36,753 nucleotides of DNA from Faecalispora jeddahensis (GCF_000577335.1 NZ_CBYL010000034.1:1-36753); one strand, 5' to 3'. Shown: positions 22,551 to 32,162, counted from the stretch's first letter. The notes: generated by a model not told the origin, from the sequence alone. Numbers and translations: made by a program.

Positions 22551-23429
22551 GTGCAGCGTAAAAAGACGAATATTTGGCCGTATTTGCTCATCACGCCTGC
22601 GGTGCTGATTATTATCGCGGTCGTTTTAGTCCCTGCGCTCAACGCGATTTTAATGAGCTTTCAAAGCTATGATTTAAGAAGACCAAGCAGCATCGGTTTT
22701 GTTGGTTTGAGCAACTATATTGATGTTTTGCAGGATAAGCTGTTCTGGGCATCCCTTTGGAGGACAATCCTGTGGGTTGTTTTCGGCGTAGGTTTCCAGT
22801 TTGTTTTTGGCTTTATTCTGGCGAATTTTTTAAACAAAAGCTTCCGCGGCCGCGGTGTGGTACGCGCGGTCAGTCTCATTCCCTGGGTTACCCCCGGCGT
22901 TCTCATCGGTTTGATGTGGCGCTGGATTTATGACGGCAGCTACGGCGTGCTGAATGACCTTTTAATGAAGGTTGGGTTGATTCATGAGCCGATTGCATTT
23001 CTTGCGCAGGAATCCACAGTAATGCCGTCGGTGATTCTGACGATCATCTGGCAGGGGATCCCATTCTTTGCCCTGATGCTTCTGGCGGGCTTGCAGGGCG
23101 TGCCCGGTGAGCTGTACGAGGCGGCCGACATCGACGGCGCCACGGGATTCCAGAAGCTGTTCCGCATTACGATTCCCGCCATTAAAAACACGATCTTCGT
23201 CACCACGCTGCTGCGCATCATCTGGGTGGCAAACTCGGTGGACGTGATCTTCAACATGACGGGCGGCGGGCCCGCCTACGCTTCGCAGACGCTGAGCGTT
23301 TATGTATTCAACAAGGCGAACGCCCTGAACCTGGGCTATTCGTCGACCATGTCGCTCCTGCTCACATTCCTGCTGCTGCTGGTAGCGATTCCGTATTTAA
23401 AAAATATGTTTGCGAATCAGGAGGCGTAA
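22551..23429 (+). CDS. CUT1 ABC transporter permease, MalF type
   Basis: This 292-aa inner-membrane permease has six predicted helices. It opens KTNIWPYLLITPAVLIIIAV and has the cytoplasmic EAA loop EAADIDGATGFQKLFRITIP near residue 190, which docks on the ATPase. The GTG at 22551 has AGAGGTGA 7 nt upstream; an ATG at 22512 would lie inside the stem-loop. With the next gene it forms the transport channel. No MalK/MsmK-type ATPase gene is in the operon, so a shared ATPase encoded elsewhere is likely, as is common for Firmicute CUT1 systems. Confidence 0.93.
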   Translation: MQRKKTNIWPYLLITPAVLIIIAVVLVPALNAILMSFQSYDLRRPSSIGFVGLSNYIDVLQDKLFWASLWRTILWVVFGVGFQFVFGFILANFLNKSFRGRGVVRAVSLIPWVTPGVLIGLMWRWIYDGSYGVLNDLLMKVGLIHEPIAFLAQESTVMPSVILTIIWQGIPFFALMLLAGLQGVPGELYEAADIDGATGFQKLFRITIPAIKNTIFVTTLLRIIWVANSVDVIFNMTGGGPAYASQTLSVYVFNKANALNLGYSSTMSLLLTFLLLLVAIPYLKNMFANQEA

Positions 23430-23433
23430 CGTT

Positions 23434-24270
23434 ATGCAGCATAAAAGAACACCAATGCAAAACTTTCTGTTGCTGTACCTGCCTCTGTTTGTGATGCTGC
23501 TGTTTCTGCTCTTCCCGTTTTACTGGACCTTTGTCACCTCCATCAAACCGGAAGCAGAGCTGTACGGCAGTGTAGTCACCTACTGGCCCCATAACCTGAC
23601 ATTTGAATCCTACAGAAAGCTTTTTGTGGATTTTAACTTTTTAAAGCCCATGGGCAACAGCTTTGTGGTGGCGATCATTACCACACTGATCACCCTGACC
23701 GTTTCGATGCTGGCGTCGTATTCTTTCTCGCGTTTCCGTTTTGCCGGCCGAAAAGCATTTATGGTTCTGTTTTTAACCAATAACATGTTCCCCACGGTCT
23801 TGCTGTTGATCCCCCTTTATGCTATTATGCGTAGTATGGGCCTTCTGTACACTCCCGCTTCTCTGGTGCTTTCTTATGCCACGTTCACCATCCCGTTTTC
23901 GGTATGGCTTTTGAACGGCTTTATCAACGACCTGCCCTTGTCTTTGGAGGAAGCCGCCATGGTAGACGGCTGCAACCGGGCGCAGGCATTTACACGCATC
24001 ATTTTTCCCGTGCTGGTGCCCTGTCTTGTCGCTACGGGCGTGTACATCTTCATGACCTCCTGGAATGAGTACACTTTCGCCGTGATGTTCACCAACGAGC
24101 GGAACCGCACAATTCCTGTGGCTCTGAAAAATCTGATCGGCCAGCTGGGGGTTCAGTGGGATCTTCTGACGGCCGGCGGAATCATAACGATCATCCCCGT
24201 CTGCATCATGTTCTTCTTCGCGCAAAAGCGTTTGGTGGAAGGCCTGACCGCGGGGGCCGTGAAGGGTTAA
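23434..24270 (+). CDS. CUT1 ABC transporter permease, MalG type
   Basis: This 278-aa second permease has six predicted helices and the family's N-terminal PFYWTFVTSIKPEAELYG. Its EAA loop, EEAAMVDGCNRAQAFTRIIF, lies near residue 170, and the FMTSWNEYTFAVMFT helix follows. The ATG at 23434 has GGAGG 9 nt upstream and begins 4 nt after the previous stop; a frame from 23410 would overlap. It is the partner of the MalF-type permease. Confidence 0.93.
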   Translation: MQHKRTPMQNFLLLYLPLFVMLLFLLFPFYWTFVTSIKPEAELYGSVVTYWPHNLTFESYRKLFVDFNFLKPMGNSFVVAIITTLITLTVSMLASYSFSRFRFAGRKAFMVLFLTNNMFPTVLLLIPLYAIMRSMGLLYTPASLVLSYATFTIPFSVWLLNGFINDLPLSLEEAAMVDGCNRAQAFTRIIFPVLVPCLVATGVYIFMTSWNEYTFAVMFTNERNRTIPVALKNLIGQLGVQWDLLTAGGIITIIPVCIMFFFAQKRLVEGLTAGAVKG

Positions 24271-24289
24271 TTGTAAAGGAGTAATCGAA

Positions 24290-25105
24290 ATGAACAGCGA
24301 ACAGAACGCAAAAGCCAAGCAGATTAGAGCAGATATTCTAAAATCGCTCTATGCCTGCCAGTCGGGCCATCCCGGCGGATCCCTGTCATGTGTAGAGATC
24401 CTGTTGGCGTTGTACAACAATGTAATGAAGTACGACCCCAAAAACCCGCAAATGGAAGACCGCGACCGTTTTGTACTGAGTAAGGGACATGCCTGCCCCA
24501 CGCTGTACGCAGTGCTGGCGGACAAGGGCTTCTTCCCCAAGGAGGATCTTCAGCATCTGCGTCAGGCAGATTCTCACCTGCAGGGTCACCCCGACATGAC
24601 CAAAACCCCGGGCGTTGACTGCAACACCGGCTCGTTGGGCCAGGGCGTTGCAATCGCCGGCGGCATGGCGCTTGCGGCAAAATACAAGAAGGCGGATTAC
24701 AAGGTTTACGCCCTGATCGGCGATGGCGAAATGCAGGAGGGCCTGGTATGGGAGGCGGCGATGTCCGCGGCCCATTACAAGCTGGATAATCTGACTGTAC
24801 TTCTCGACTTTAACCATCTTCAGATTGACGGCAGCAACGATCAGGTGATGAGCGTTGGCGACCCGATGGAAAAATACCGCGCGTTCGGCTTTGAATGCCT
24901 GGAGGTGGACGGACACGATATTGACGCCATTACAGAAGCGATCAAGAAGCCGGTTGTCGGCAAGCCCAAGTTTATTTGCTGCCATACCCACAAGGGCCAT
25001 GGTGTTTCTTTCATGGAGGACAACCACGGATGGCACGGCAAGCCGATGTCTAAGGATGATTTTGCGGCGGCAATGAAGGAACTGGGGGTAGAGATCGATG
25101 GCTGA
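24290..25105 (+). CDS. Transketolase, N-terminal (TPP-binding) subunit
   Basis: This 271-aa half-transketolase carries the thiamine diphosphate domain. It has SGHPGGSLS near residue 22, SKGHACPTLYA near 63, GSLGQGVAIAGG near 113 and the TPP motif GDGEMQEGLVWEAAMSAAHY near 142 ending in the Asn of LLDFNHLQIDG. Split transketolases transfer two-carbon ketol units and work as a heterotetramer with the C-terminal subunit, whose gene overlaps it by 8 bp. AAAGGAG precedes the ATG. Its place in a sugar-uptake operon points to catabolism of a specific ketose phosphate rather than housekeeping pentose metabolism; apulose phosphate or sulfofructose type substrates are precedents, but nothing here decides. 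Confidence 0.92.
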   Translation: MNSEQNAKAKQIRADILKSLYACQSGHPGGSLSCVEILLALYNNVMKYDPKNPQMEDRDRFVLSKGHACPTLYAVLADKGFFPKEDLQHLRQADSHLQGHPDMTKTPGVDCNTGSLGQGVAIAGGMALAAKYKKADYKVYALIGDGEMQEGLVWEAAMSAAHYKLDNLTVLLDFNHLQIDGSNDQVMSVGDPMEKYRAFGFECLEVDGHDIDAITEAIKKPVVGKPKFICCHTHKGHGVSFMEDNHGWHGKPMSKDDFAAAMKELGVEIDG

Positions 25106-26030
25106 GAAAAAATCTTTAAGAGTAGCGTACGGCGAGGCTCTCGTTGAGCTCGGCGCAAAGAACGATAAGGTAGTTGCGATGGACGCCGACCTGGCCCACG
25201 CCACCATGAGCAGCATGTTCCTGGATGCATACCCGGACCGCTTTTTCAACTTCGGCATTGCGGAGGCCAACCTCGTCTGTGCGGCGGCGGGCTTTGCGCA
25301 TTCCGGCCTGATCCCCTTTGCCAGCACCTTTGCGCTGTTCGGCACAGGCCGCGCGTACGAGCAGATCCGCAACTCAGTTGCGTATGTGAACGCCAACGTA
25401 AAGTTCGGCTTCTCGCATTCCGGCCTGTGCGTCGGCGAGGACGGCGGCAGCCACCAGTCCATTGAGGATTTGGCGCTGATGCGCGTTGTGCCGAACATGA
25501 CCATTTTTGTTCCCTGCGACCCGATTGAGACCAAGAAGGCCGTCTTTGCCGCGGCGGAGATCAACGGCCCTGTTTATATCCGCGTGGCGCGCCCCGTGTG
25601 CGACGTGATCACCGAAGAAAGCACTCCCTTCATCCCCGGCAAGGCGAATATCATGAAGGACGGCACCGACGTATGCCTGGTCGCCACCGGCCTGATGGTT
25701 CCCGAAGCGCTCAAGGCAGCCGAGCTGCTGGCGGCTGACGGAATCAGCGCCGCGGTTGTAAACGTTCACACCATCAAGCCCTTTGACGACGAGACGATTC
25801 TCAAGATGGCTGAGAAATGCGGTGCCGTGGTTTCTGTGGAAGAGCATTCCGTCATCGGCGGCCTCGGCTCCGCCGTTGCAGAGGCCCTGGCGGGCAAGTC
25901 CGGCGCGAAGTTTGACCGCGTGGGCGTAATGGATAAGTTCGGCAAGTCCGGCAAGCCGGCGGATTTGTTCCGCATTTACGGCCTCACCCCGGAGAATATT
26001 GTGGCAAAAGCCAAGGCATTGCTGAAATAA
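25098..26030 (+). CDS. Transketolase, C-terminal subunit
   Basis: This 310-aa pyrimidine and C-terminal domain partner of the preceding gene has ALVELGAKNDKVVAMDADLA at the start, the catalytic Glu in NFGIAEANLVCAAAGFA near residue 55, FALFGTGRAYEQIRN near 77 and SHSGLCVGEDGGSHQSIED near 106. A transketolase C-domain with HTIKPFDDETI and EEHSVIGGLGSAVAE follows. The 8-bp overlap with the N-terminal subunit means coupled, equimolar translation. Relatives include the C half of DXP synthase, but the pairing with the N subunit makes transketolase the better name. Confidence 0.92.
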   Translation: MAEKKSLRVAYGEALVELGAKNDKVVAMDADLAHATMSSMFLDAYPDRFFNFGIAEANLVCAAAGFAHSGLIPFASTFALFGTGRAYEQIRNSVAYVNANVKFGFSHSGLCVGEDGGSHQSIEDLALMRVVPNMTIFVPCDPIETKKAVFAAAEINGPVYIRVARPVCDVITEESTPFIPGKANIMKDGTDVCLVATGLMVPEALKAAELLAADGISAAVVNVHTIKPFDDETILKMAEKCGAVVSVEEHSVIGGLGSAVAEALAGKSGAKFDRVGVMDKFGKSGKPADLFRIYGLTPENIVAKAKALLK

Positions 26031-26045
26031 GAGGGAGATACAACC

Positions 26046-26444
26046 ATGAAAATTCAAAGCTTTGAGATGAACGGCGAAGGAATGCAGAGAGTCTACGAGA
26101 ATGAGAAGTGGACTGTCGGCATTAAGAACTGGAAGCCCGCAAACGACATTACCGGCCTCGATTGCCTGGAACGTCACAATAAGACCGACGAGCTGTTTGT
26201 GCTGCTCAGCGGCCGCTGCACCCTGATCAGTGCGGAAGAGGCTGATGGCGAGCTCAAGATGGAAGCGCTGGAAATGGAGCCGTTCAAGGTTTACAATATC
26301 CCTCAGTCCCTGTGGCACAACACCGTGACCCAGAAGGACACCAAGATGATCCTGATTGAGGATGTTTCCACCGGCATGGAGAACAGCGATATTCTCGATT
26401 TGACTCCCGTTCAGATTGAAACATTGAAATCTCTGGTAAAATAA
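26046..26444 (+). CDS. Cupin-like protein of the transketolase operon
   Basis: This 132-aa protein has beta-rich cupin-like spacing: ERHNKTDELFVLLSGRCTLI near residue 40-60 (motif 1 His and Glu) and YNIPQSLWHNTVTQKDTKMI near 82-101 (motif 2 His). It starts 16 nt after the transketolase stop with GAGGGAGATACAACC upstream. It is last in the operon before a terminator. Cupins of this size often isomerise or bind sugars or sugar acids, and a role in preparing the transketolase substrate is plausible but unproven. Confidence 0.75.
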   Translation: MKIQSFEMNGEGMQRVYENEKWTVGIKNWKPANDITGLDCLERHNKTDELFVLLSGRCTLISAEEADGELKMEALEMEPFKVYNIPQSLWHNTVTQKDTKMILIEDVSTGMENSDILDLTPVQIETLKSLVK

Positions 26445-26532
26445 ACCACAAGCGGTTGTTTTACCGCCAATGGATCAAGAGACCGCAGCAGCGCTTTGCG
26501 CTTGCGGTAGCATAAGCAAAATTGCACAAAAG

Positions 26533-26577
26533 TAAGGCGGTGCGCCGTGTTCCTTTGGGAGGCGGCACACCGCTTTT
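26533..26577 (+). terminator. Terminator of the GntR/transketolase operon
   Basis: GCGGTGCGCCG...CGGCACACCGC with a loop of about 15 nt and a T5 tail. A smaller hairpin, CCGCAGCAGCGC-TTT-GCGCTTGCGG, lies just upstream near 26483. Confidence 0.75.
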
Positions 26578-26581
26578 TCAG

Positions 26582-26610
26582 TTGACTGATTTAAAGTATC
26601 ATACTATAAT
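26582..26610 (+). promoter_or_regulatory. Promoter of the ilvBNC genes
   Basis: TTGACT at 26582-26587, a 17-nt spacer and a perfect TATAAT at 26605-26610. The start is near 26617, giving a 175-nt leader. Confidence 0.75.
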
Positions 26611-26616
26611 AAAAAG

Positions 26617-26791
26617 TAATTCAAAGTGAATGCTCTTTTAAGATGGCGGCTTCTTTTCGCTCCGAAGGCGGATGGAAAAGAGCCGGATAATTTTATCTTT
26701 TTTGAAACGGCATTTCGCAGAACAATCGTGATTCTTGGTTTTATCGAGAATCCGTATCAAATCAATATTACAAGTGGGAAGGTGGAGTACG
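26617..26791 (+). other. ilvB leader with a stem-loop
   Basis: GCTCTTTT (26632-26639) pairs with AAAAGAGC (26676-26683) around an inner CTTC/GAAG arm. No T-box sequence and no clear U-tailed terminator is present, so the regulation of this leader is not evident. A frame through it encodes an ILV-containing stretch but runs on into ilvB and is not a convincing leader peptide. Confidence 0.45.
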
Positions 26792-28411
26792 ATGATCAGC
26801 GGAGCGGAAATCATGGTGAAATGCCTGGAGCAGGAAGGGGTCGTCCTAACGTTCGGCTATCCGGGCGCGGCGATCTGTCCTTTTTATGATCAGCTATCAC
26901 AGTCCTCCATCCAGCACGTTCTGGTTCGGCAGGAGCAAAACGCCGGTCATGCGGCAAGCGGCTATGCGCGCTCGAGCGGAAAGCCCGGGGTGTGTATCGC
27001 TACCTCCGGCCCCGGCGCGACGAACCTGATTACGGGCATTGCGACCGCCTATATGGATTCGGTGCCTCTGATCGCCATCACCGGGCAGGTTCGTTCCGAG
27101 CTGCTCGGCCGTGACGTGTTTCAGGAGGCCGATATTACCGGCGCATGTGAGCCGTTCACGAAGCACAGCTATTTGGTAAAGGACACTGCCGATCTGCCGC
27201 GCGTGTTTAAGGAGGCGTTCCATATTGCTTCCACAGGCCGCCCCGGCCCGGTGTTGATCGATGTGCCGGTGGATGTGCAGCAAAACCAGATCAAAGAGTT
27301 CAAATACCCACAGCACGCGGATATTATCGGATATAAGCCCCGCACGCAGGGACATGCTCTGCAGATCAAGCGTGCTGTCGAGGCGCTTGCCGGAGCGCAG
27401 AGGCCGCTGATTTGCTGTGGCGGCGGTGTGGTGCTGGCGGGCGCCAGAAAAGAGCTGATGGGCCTGGTGGAGAAGACGGGAATCCCCGTGGTTTCTACCA
27501 TGATGGGCATCGGCGTCGTTCCGCTGGACAGCGATTCGTACCTGGGGATGGTCGGTTCGCACGGCAAGAAAAGCGCCAATCAGGCGCTGCTCTCTGCCGA
27601 TGTGGTCATTCTCTGCGGCGCCAGAGTGGGCGACCGCGCGATTATCGCCCCCGAAATGCTGGGCAGCAAGTCGCAGATCATCCACATTGATGTGGATCCC
27701 GCGGAGATCGGCAAGAATATTACCGCGCATATCCCGATTGTGGGAGATATCCGCCTTGTGCTGAACAGCCTGGCGGATAAGGTGAGCAACGCGGCACCGC
27801 AGGAGTGGCTGAACCGGGTTCAGGAGCTGCGGCAGGCGGATGTGCCGCACGGGGAGCCTTCTCAGGATTATGTGGAGCCGCGCTCGTTCATGCGCATGCT
27901 CTCTTCGATGATGAAAGACGACGCGATTCTCGTTGCGGACGTCGGCCAGAACCAAATCTGGTCCGTCAACAACTTCAATGTAAAGGAAGGGCGCTTTTTA
28001 ACGTCCGGCGGCCTTGGCACCATGGGGTATTCGATCCCGGCGGCCATCGGCGCAAAGCTGGCAAAGCCCCGCCGTCAGGTTGTGGCGGTTTGCGGTGACG
28101 GCTCGTTCCAGATGTCGATGTGCGAGCTCGGCACGATCATGCAGAGCGGCGTCGGCGTCAAGATCATCGTTATGGTCAACGAGCACCTTGGCATGGTGCG
28201 CGAGATTCAGGATAAGCAGTACGGGGGAAGGCACATGGCCACCGAGCTGCACGGCAACCCCGATTTCGTGGCGCTGGCCAGGGCCTACGGAATCGAATCC
28301 GCTCAGGCGGAGAACAATCCCGAGGCGGAAGAGCTGGCCAGGAAAATGCTTGCATCCAATAAGCCGTATCTGCTTGTCTGCAAGGTTGATCCGACCTTGC
28401 CGTCGATTTGA
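26792..28411 (+). CDS. ilvB: Acetolactate synthase large subunit
   Basis: This 539-aa ThDP enzyme condenses pyruvate with pyruvate or 2-oxobutyrate, the first committed step to valine, leucine and isoleucine. It has the catalytic Glu loop FGYPGAAICPFYDQL near residue 20, RQEQNAGHAASGYARSSG near 47, the FAD-binding centre around VGSHGKKSANQAL near 250, and the ThDP site GDGSFQMSMCELGTIMQSG near 430. QDKQYGGRHMATELH is the typical C-terminal part. The ATG at 26792 has AAGGTGG 6 nt upstream; a frame from 26735 adds 19 atypical residues. It is followed by ilvN 16 nt later, which supports the anabolic enzyme rather than the AlsS type. Confidence 0.93.
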   Translation: MISGAEIMVKCLEQEGVVLTFGYPGAAICPFYDQLSQSSIQHVLVRQEQNAGHAASGYARSSGKPGVCIATSGPGATNLITGIATAYMDSVPLIAITGQVRSELLGRDVFQEADITGACEPFTKHSYLVKDTADLPRVFKEAFHIASTGRPGPVLIDVPVDVQQNQIKEFKYPQHADIIGYKPRTQGHALQIKRAVEALAGAQRPLICCGGGVVLAGARKELMGLVEKTGIPVVSTMMGIGVVPLDSDSYLGMVGSHGKKSANQALLSADVVILCGARVGDRAIIAPEMLGSKSQIIHIDVDPAEIGKNITAHIPIVGDIRLVLNSLADKVSNAAPQEWLNRVQELRQADVPHGEPSQDYVEPRSFMRMLSSMMKDDAILVADVGQNQIWSVNNFNVKEGRFLTSGGLGTMGYSIPAAIGAKLAKPRRQVVAVCGDGSFQMSMCELGTIMQSGVGVKIIVMVNEHLGMVREIQDKQYGGRHMATELHGNPDFVALARAYGIESAQAENNPEAEELARKMLASNKPYLLVCKVDPTLPSI

Positions 28412-28427
28412 AAGGGAGGGAGCCGAA

Positions 28428-28931
28428 ATGAAATATACTCTCTCAGTTCTGGTAGAGAACCAGCCCGGCGTTCTGTCTAAGGTTTCAGGCCTGTTTTCCC
28501 GCCGCGCGTTCAACATTGACAGCCTGGCCGTGGGCGTGACGGAGGACCCCGCCATTTCCCGCATGACGATCGTCGTCAACGGCGACGAATATGTGATGGA
28601 ACAGGTGGAAAAGCAGCTCAACAAGCTGATTCCCGTCATTAAGGTCAAGCGCCTCGACGACACCGGCCCGTTCATCAGCTGCGAGCTGGCGCTGATTAAG
28701 GTGAGCTGCACGCCGCAGTACCGCCCCGAAATCATTCAGATTGCGGAGCTGTTCCACGCGCGCGTGGTGGATGTATCCCTGACTTCGCTCACGATTCAGT
28801 TTGCGGATACCGCTGAAAAAATAGAAACCATGCTGACGCTGCTGAAGCCCTACGGCATTAAGGAAATCGCCCGCACGGGCACAGTCGCACTGGAGCAGGG
28901 GCCCCAGGTAACCAGAAAACAGAGCGTTTGA
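28428..28931 (+). CDS. ilvN: Acetolactate synthase small (regulatory) subunit
   Basis: This 167-aa subunit opens KYTLSVLVENQPGVLSKVSG, the ACT domain that binds valine for feedback inhibition, with RRAFNIDSLAVG following. The C-terminal domain contains ELFHARVVDVSLTSLTIQ and KPYGIKEIARTGTVAL. The ATG at 28428 has AGGGAGG upstream. A longer open frame reading back from here into ilvB (from 28014) is a shadow and not part of the protein. It is cotranscribed with ilvB and activates it. Confidence 0.93.
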   Translation: MKYTLSVLVENQPGVLSKVSGLFSRRAFNIDSLAVGVTEDPAISRMTIVVNGDEYVMEQVEKQLNKLIPVIKVKRLDDTGPFISCELALIKVSCTPQYRPEIIQIAELFHARVVDVSLTSLTIQFADTAEKIETMLTLLKPYGIKEIARTGTVALEQGPQVTRKQSV

Positions 28932-28969
28932 GCGGACTTGGCAAACGAAACTTGAACTCTGTCTTATAA

Positions 28970-30007
<1,038 letters not shown>

Positions 30008-30055
30008 TCCGGGCGGAACAATCTAATTAATAACGCAGTACAGTATCGGTAACAA

Positions 30056-30102
30056 GGGATCAGGCAGGGTCGGACAACACCGATCGCCTGATCCTTTATT
30101 GT
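30056..30102 (+). terminator. Terminator of ilvBNC
   Basis: GGATCAGGC pairs with GCCTGATCC around an inner GGTCGG/CCGATC arm, followed by TTTATTGTTG. Confidence 0.8.
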
Positions 30103-30387
30103 TGCAATTTGGGCAGAAGAATCATACCATGAAAGAGCGGCGGTTGGCCGCCAGGGAAACAGAAGATTGCTATCTTAAGGAAGGAAGCTGCGGCGGTGTC
30201 AGGCGCCGCCGAATGGGGCAGAAGCATAAAATTCAAGCATGGCAGAGCGCCGGGAGCGCAAGGGCTGACAGGCTGGCCCTGCCTTTCAATGGGAAATTTA
30301 TGATAGGCACTGTGGCCGCGTTTAGGCATAGTGGCCAAGGGCTGTATCGTATGATACAGAAAAGAGTGAAAGGGGTCTTACTAGAAA
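30103..30387. other. Intergenic region upstream of the DUF975 gene
   Basis: No supported gene. CTGTATC-GTAT-GATACAG (30342-30359) is a perfect 7-bp inverted repeat just ahead of the gene and could be an operator or a small hairpin in its leader. GC-rich inverted segments (GGCGG...CCGCC) occur near 30190 without a T-tract. Confidence 0.4.
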
Positions 30388-31146
30388 ATGTGGAGTAGAG
30401 AGATTGTGAAGAGCAATGCGAAAGCGGCAATCCGGGGCGGAAAGTATTGGATGGCATTCCTGGTTTCTGCCGTGATTATGATCGTCCCCTCGCTGATAGA
30501 ATGGATTACCGGTTACGGTGAGGTCAACGATAAGTGGATATCTGGACTGGAGAATGGTGTGCCTGAGGTTGCGCCCGGCGTGTTCATGGGGTATAATCTG
30601 GGTTTCTTGCTGCTGAATATCTTTATTCTTTTTCCGCTGATTGTGGGAGTGTACGGCTTTTTTGTACGCAACCGGTTTGACGCGGGGCAGTTTTCCGATG
30701 TGTTTTTGGGCTTTCGGAACGGGTATGGCAACGTGGTGCTCACCAGCTTTGTGACCAACCTGTTCATCGGCCTGTGGACGCTGCTGCTGATCATCCCCGG
30801 TATTTACAAGGCGCTGCAGTACATCATGGTTCCGTTTCTGCTGTCTGACAATCCCCGGCTTTCGGGCCGGCGGGTACGGCAGATCAGCCGCCTGATGACC
30901 GATGGGGAAAAGGGTGCGATCCTTGTGCTGTCCCTTTCCTTTATCGGCTGGTTTTTAATCCCGATCGCTGTGTCGATCGTTCTGGAGATGGCTTCTGCGC
31001 CCATATTCTTAACGAATATTGTGGTTACATTGGGTTTGGCTCTGATTATGCCGTATTATTACGCAACGCTTGCAGAGCTGTATATTTTCCTGCGCGACCG
31101 TGCGATTCAGACCGGCATGGTGCAGCCCGAGGAACTGGGCCTGTAA
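30388..31146 (+). CDS. DUF975 family membrane protein
   Basis: This 252-aa integral membrane protein has the DUF975 opening MWSREIVKSNAKAAIRGGKY and five to six hydrophobic segments (for example AFLVSAVIMIVPSLIEWI, LGFLLLNIFILFPLIVGVYG, FIGLWTLLLIIPGIYKAL and ILVLSLSFIGWFLIPIAVSI). The loop QYIMVPFLLSDNP is typical of the family. Function is unknown. The start has only a weak AAAGGGG 12 nt upstream. It is a single gene ended by the terminator at 31222. Confidence 0.85.
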   Translation: MWSREIVKSNAKAAIRGGKYWMAFLVSAVIMIVPSLIEWITGYGEVNDKWISGLENGVPEVAPGVFMGYNLGFLLLNIFILFPLIVGVYGFFVRNRFDAGQFSDVFLGFRNGYGNVVLTSFVTNLFIGLWTLLLIIPGIYKALQYIMVPFLLSDNPRLSGRRVRQISRLMTDGEKGAILVLSLSFIGWFLIPIAVSIVLEMASAPIFLTNIVVTLGLALIMPYYYATLAELYIFLRDRAIQTGMVQPEELGL

Positions 31147-31218
31147 CTCAGGTTTGCCGGGAAAGCGATATGCGCCTTGCCTTACACAGGTTTCGGCGGC
31201 TGATATGTATCAAAAAAC

Positions 31219-31253
31219 GAAGGGAAAACCGCAGTGCGGTTTTCCCCTTTTTA
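31219..31253 (+). terminator. Terminator after the DUF975 gene
   Basis: GGGAAAACCGC-AGT-GCGGTTTTCCC-CTTTTT: a perfect 11-bp stem with a T-tract. Confidence 0.9.
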
Positions 31254-31290
31254 CCTCTGTACGGTGAACTATATTTGAAATAGGAGGAAC

Positions 31291-31428
31291 ATGAAATGGA
31301 AGAAGGCGTTCGGCTCACCTAATGTATTTTATGACAAGCCCCCGCATTTGTTGACAGGTCTGTCCCAACTTTGGCGACTTCTCCAAACAAGCCCTCCGGC
31401 CTTTGGTAAGAGCGCTTATGCCGCGTGA
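31291..31428 (+). CDS. Possible 45-aa small protein
   Basis: A frame of 45 codons (starting MKWKKAFGSPNVFYDK, ending KSAYAA) follows an excellent TAGGAGGAAC site 4-5 nt before its ATG. It has no recognised domain and a basic N-terminus. It lies after a terminator with no clear promoter (TGAACTATATT is weak) and overlaps the 3' end of thiT on the other strand by 13 bp. It may be a real small gene, a remnant, or chance. Confidence 0.3.
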   Translation: MKWKKAFGSPNVFYDKPPHLLTGLSQLWRLLQTSPPAFGKSAYAA

Positions 31429-31985
31429 GCGGAGCGGTTTCCGGTACGGTCCAGCACCTTGACCAGCGCGACGGTGACGACGGAGGTGATCACGAGTTCG
31501 GGCAGCATATAGCTTCCGTTATAAATCAGAGAATACAGCCACACAGGCGTTCCCTCGGGCGCGTACTCGCCCCAGATCAGGATGCCGGAGGCAAAGCTGC
31601 ACAGAAAGCGCAGGAATACGGCGATTGCCGCGCCGAATGCAATGCTGGCCGAACGATTGCGGATCGGCTTGCCCCAGAATGCCGCGCTGCCCAGCACGGT
31701 AAAGGCCAGCACATAATCGAGCAGTACCACCAGAGCGAACGCGGTGAGCGTTTTTGCGGGCGGGGCGTTGAACTGCAGCAGCATCTGCAGCAGGCTGTGA
31801 ACAAAAGCGGTGCCGAGGCCCCATTTGACCCCGTGGCGGTAAGAAACCAGCACCAGGGGCGCCATGCTGGCCAGGGTGATCGAACCGCCCTGCGGCAGCT
31901 CGAATACCTTGATCATGCTCAGAACAGTGGAGAGCGCGATCATCAGCGCGCATTCCACCAGAATGATGGTATTGTTTTTTTTCAT
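31416..31985 (-). CDS. thiT: ECF-type thiamine transporter substrate subunit
   Basis: This 189-aa YuaJ/ThiT protein is the thiamine-binding S component of energy-coupling-factor transporters. It has about six helices, with LVECALMIALSTVLSMIKVF at the N-terminus and the family loop MAPLVLVSYRHGVKWGLG near residue 45. GILIWGEYAPEGTPVWLYSL near 125 is the binding loop rich in Trp and Glu. The ATG at 31985 has GGAAGGA 6 nt upstream; the longer frame to 32174 is the leader. The energising EcfA/EcfT module is not in this window. The TPP riboswitch and terminator upstream confirm thiamine control. Confidence 0.93.
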   Translation of the reverse strand: MKKNNTIILVECALMIALSTVLSMIKVFELPQGGSITLASMAPLVLVSYRHGVKWGLGTAFVHSLLQMLLQFNAPPAKTLTAFALVVLLDYVLAFTVLGSAAFWGKPIRNRSASIAFGAAIAVFLRFLCSFASGILIWGEYAPEGTPVWLYSLIYNGSYMLPELVITSVVTVALVKVLDRTGNRSAHAA

Positions 31986-32125
31986 AAAAGATCCTTCCTC
32001 GCGCCGATTGATACCGAATCTTCCATCAGAACAGTGAAGGAGGATCGTTCCAGGCGCGTCCGCTGTTCCGGTAGCGGAAACCCAAAGTGTGAACTGCGAT
32101 CTTTCCTGAAAAACATGCCGCACGC

Positions 32126-32162
32126 AAAAAGACGCATTGCGGGTAATACCACAATGCGTCTT
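32126..32162 (-). terminator. Riboswitch-controlled terminator in the thiT leader
   Basis: On the minus strand GACGCATTG...CAATGCGTC (9-10 bp) is followed by TTTTTG. It lies just downstream of the TPP aptamer and 140 nt before thiT, so ligand binding should favour this hairpin and stop transcription. Confidence 0.85.

Noticed and set aside
26626-26889. Possible branched-chain leader peptide in the ilvB leader (contains TIVILGFI)
   Set aside because: Few regulatory codons, the frame runs on into ilvB and no attenuator terminator follows. No T-box core was found either.
28014-28427. N-terminal extension of ilvN into ilvB
   Set aside because: The extension is an out-of-frame reading of ilvB with Arg/Ser-rich shadow composition. 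The ATG at 28428 has a good ribosome site and matches the family start.
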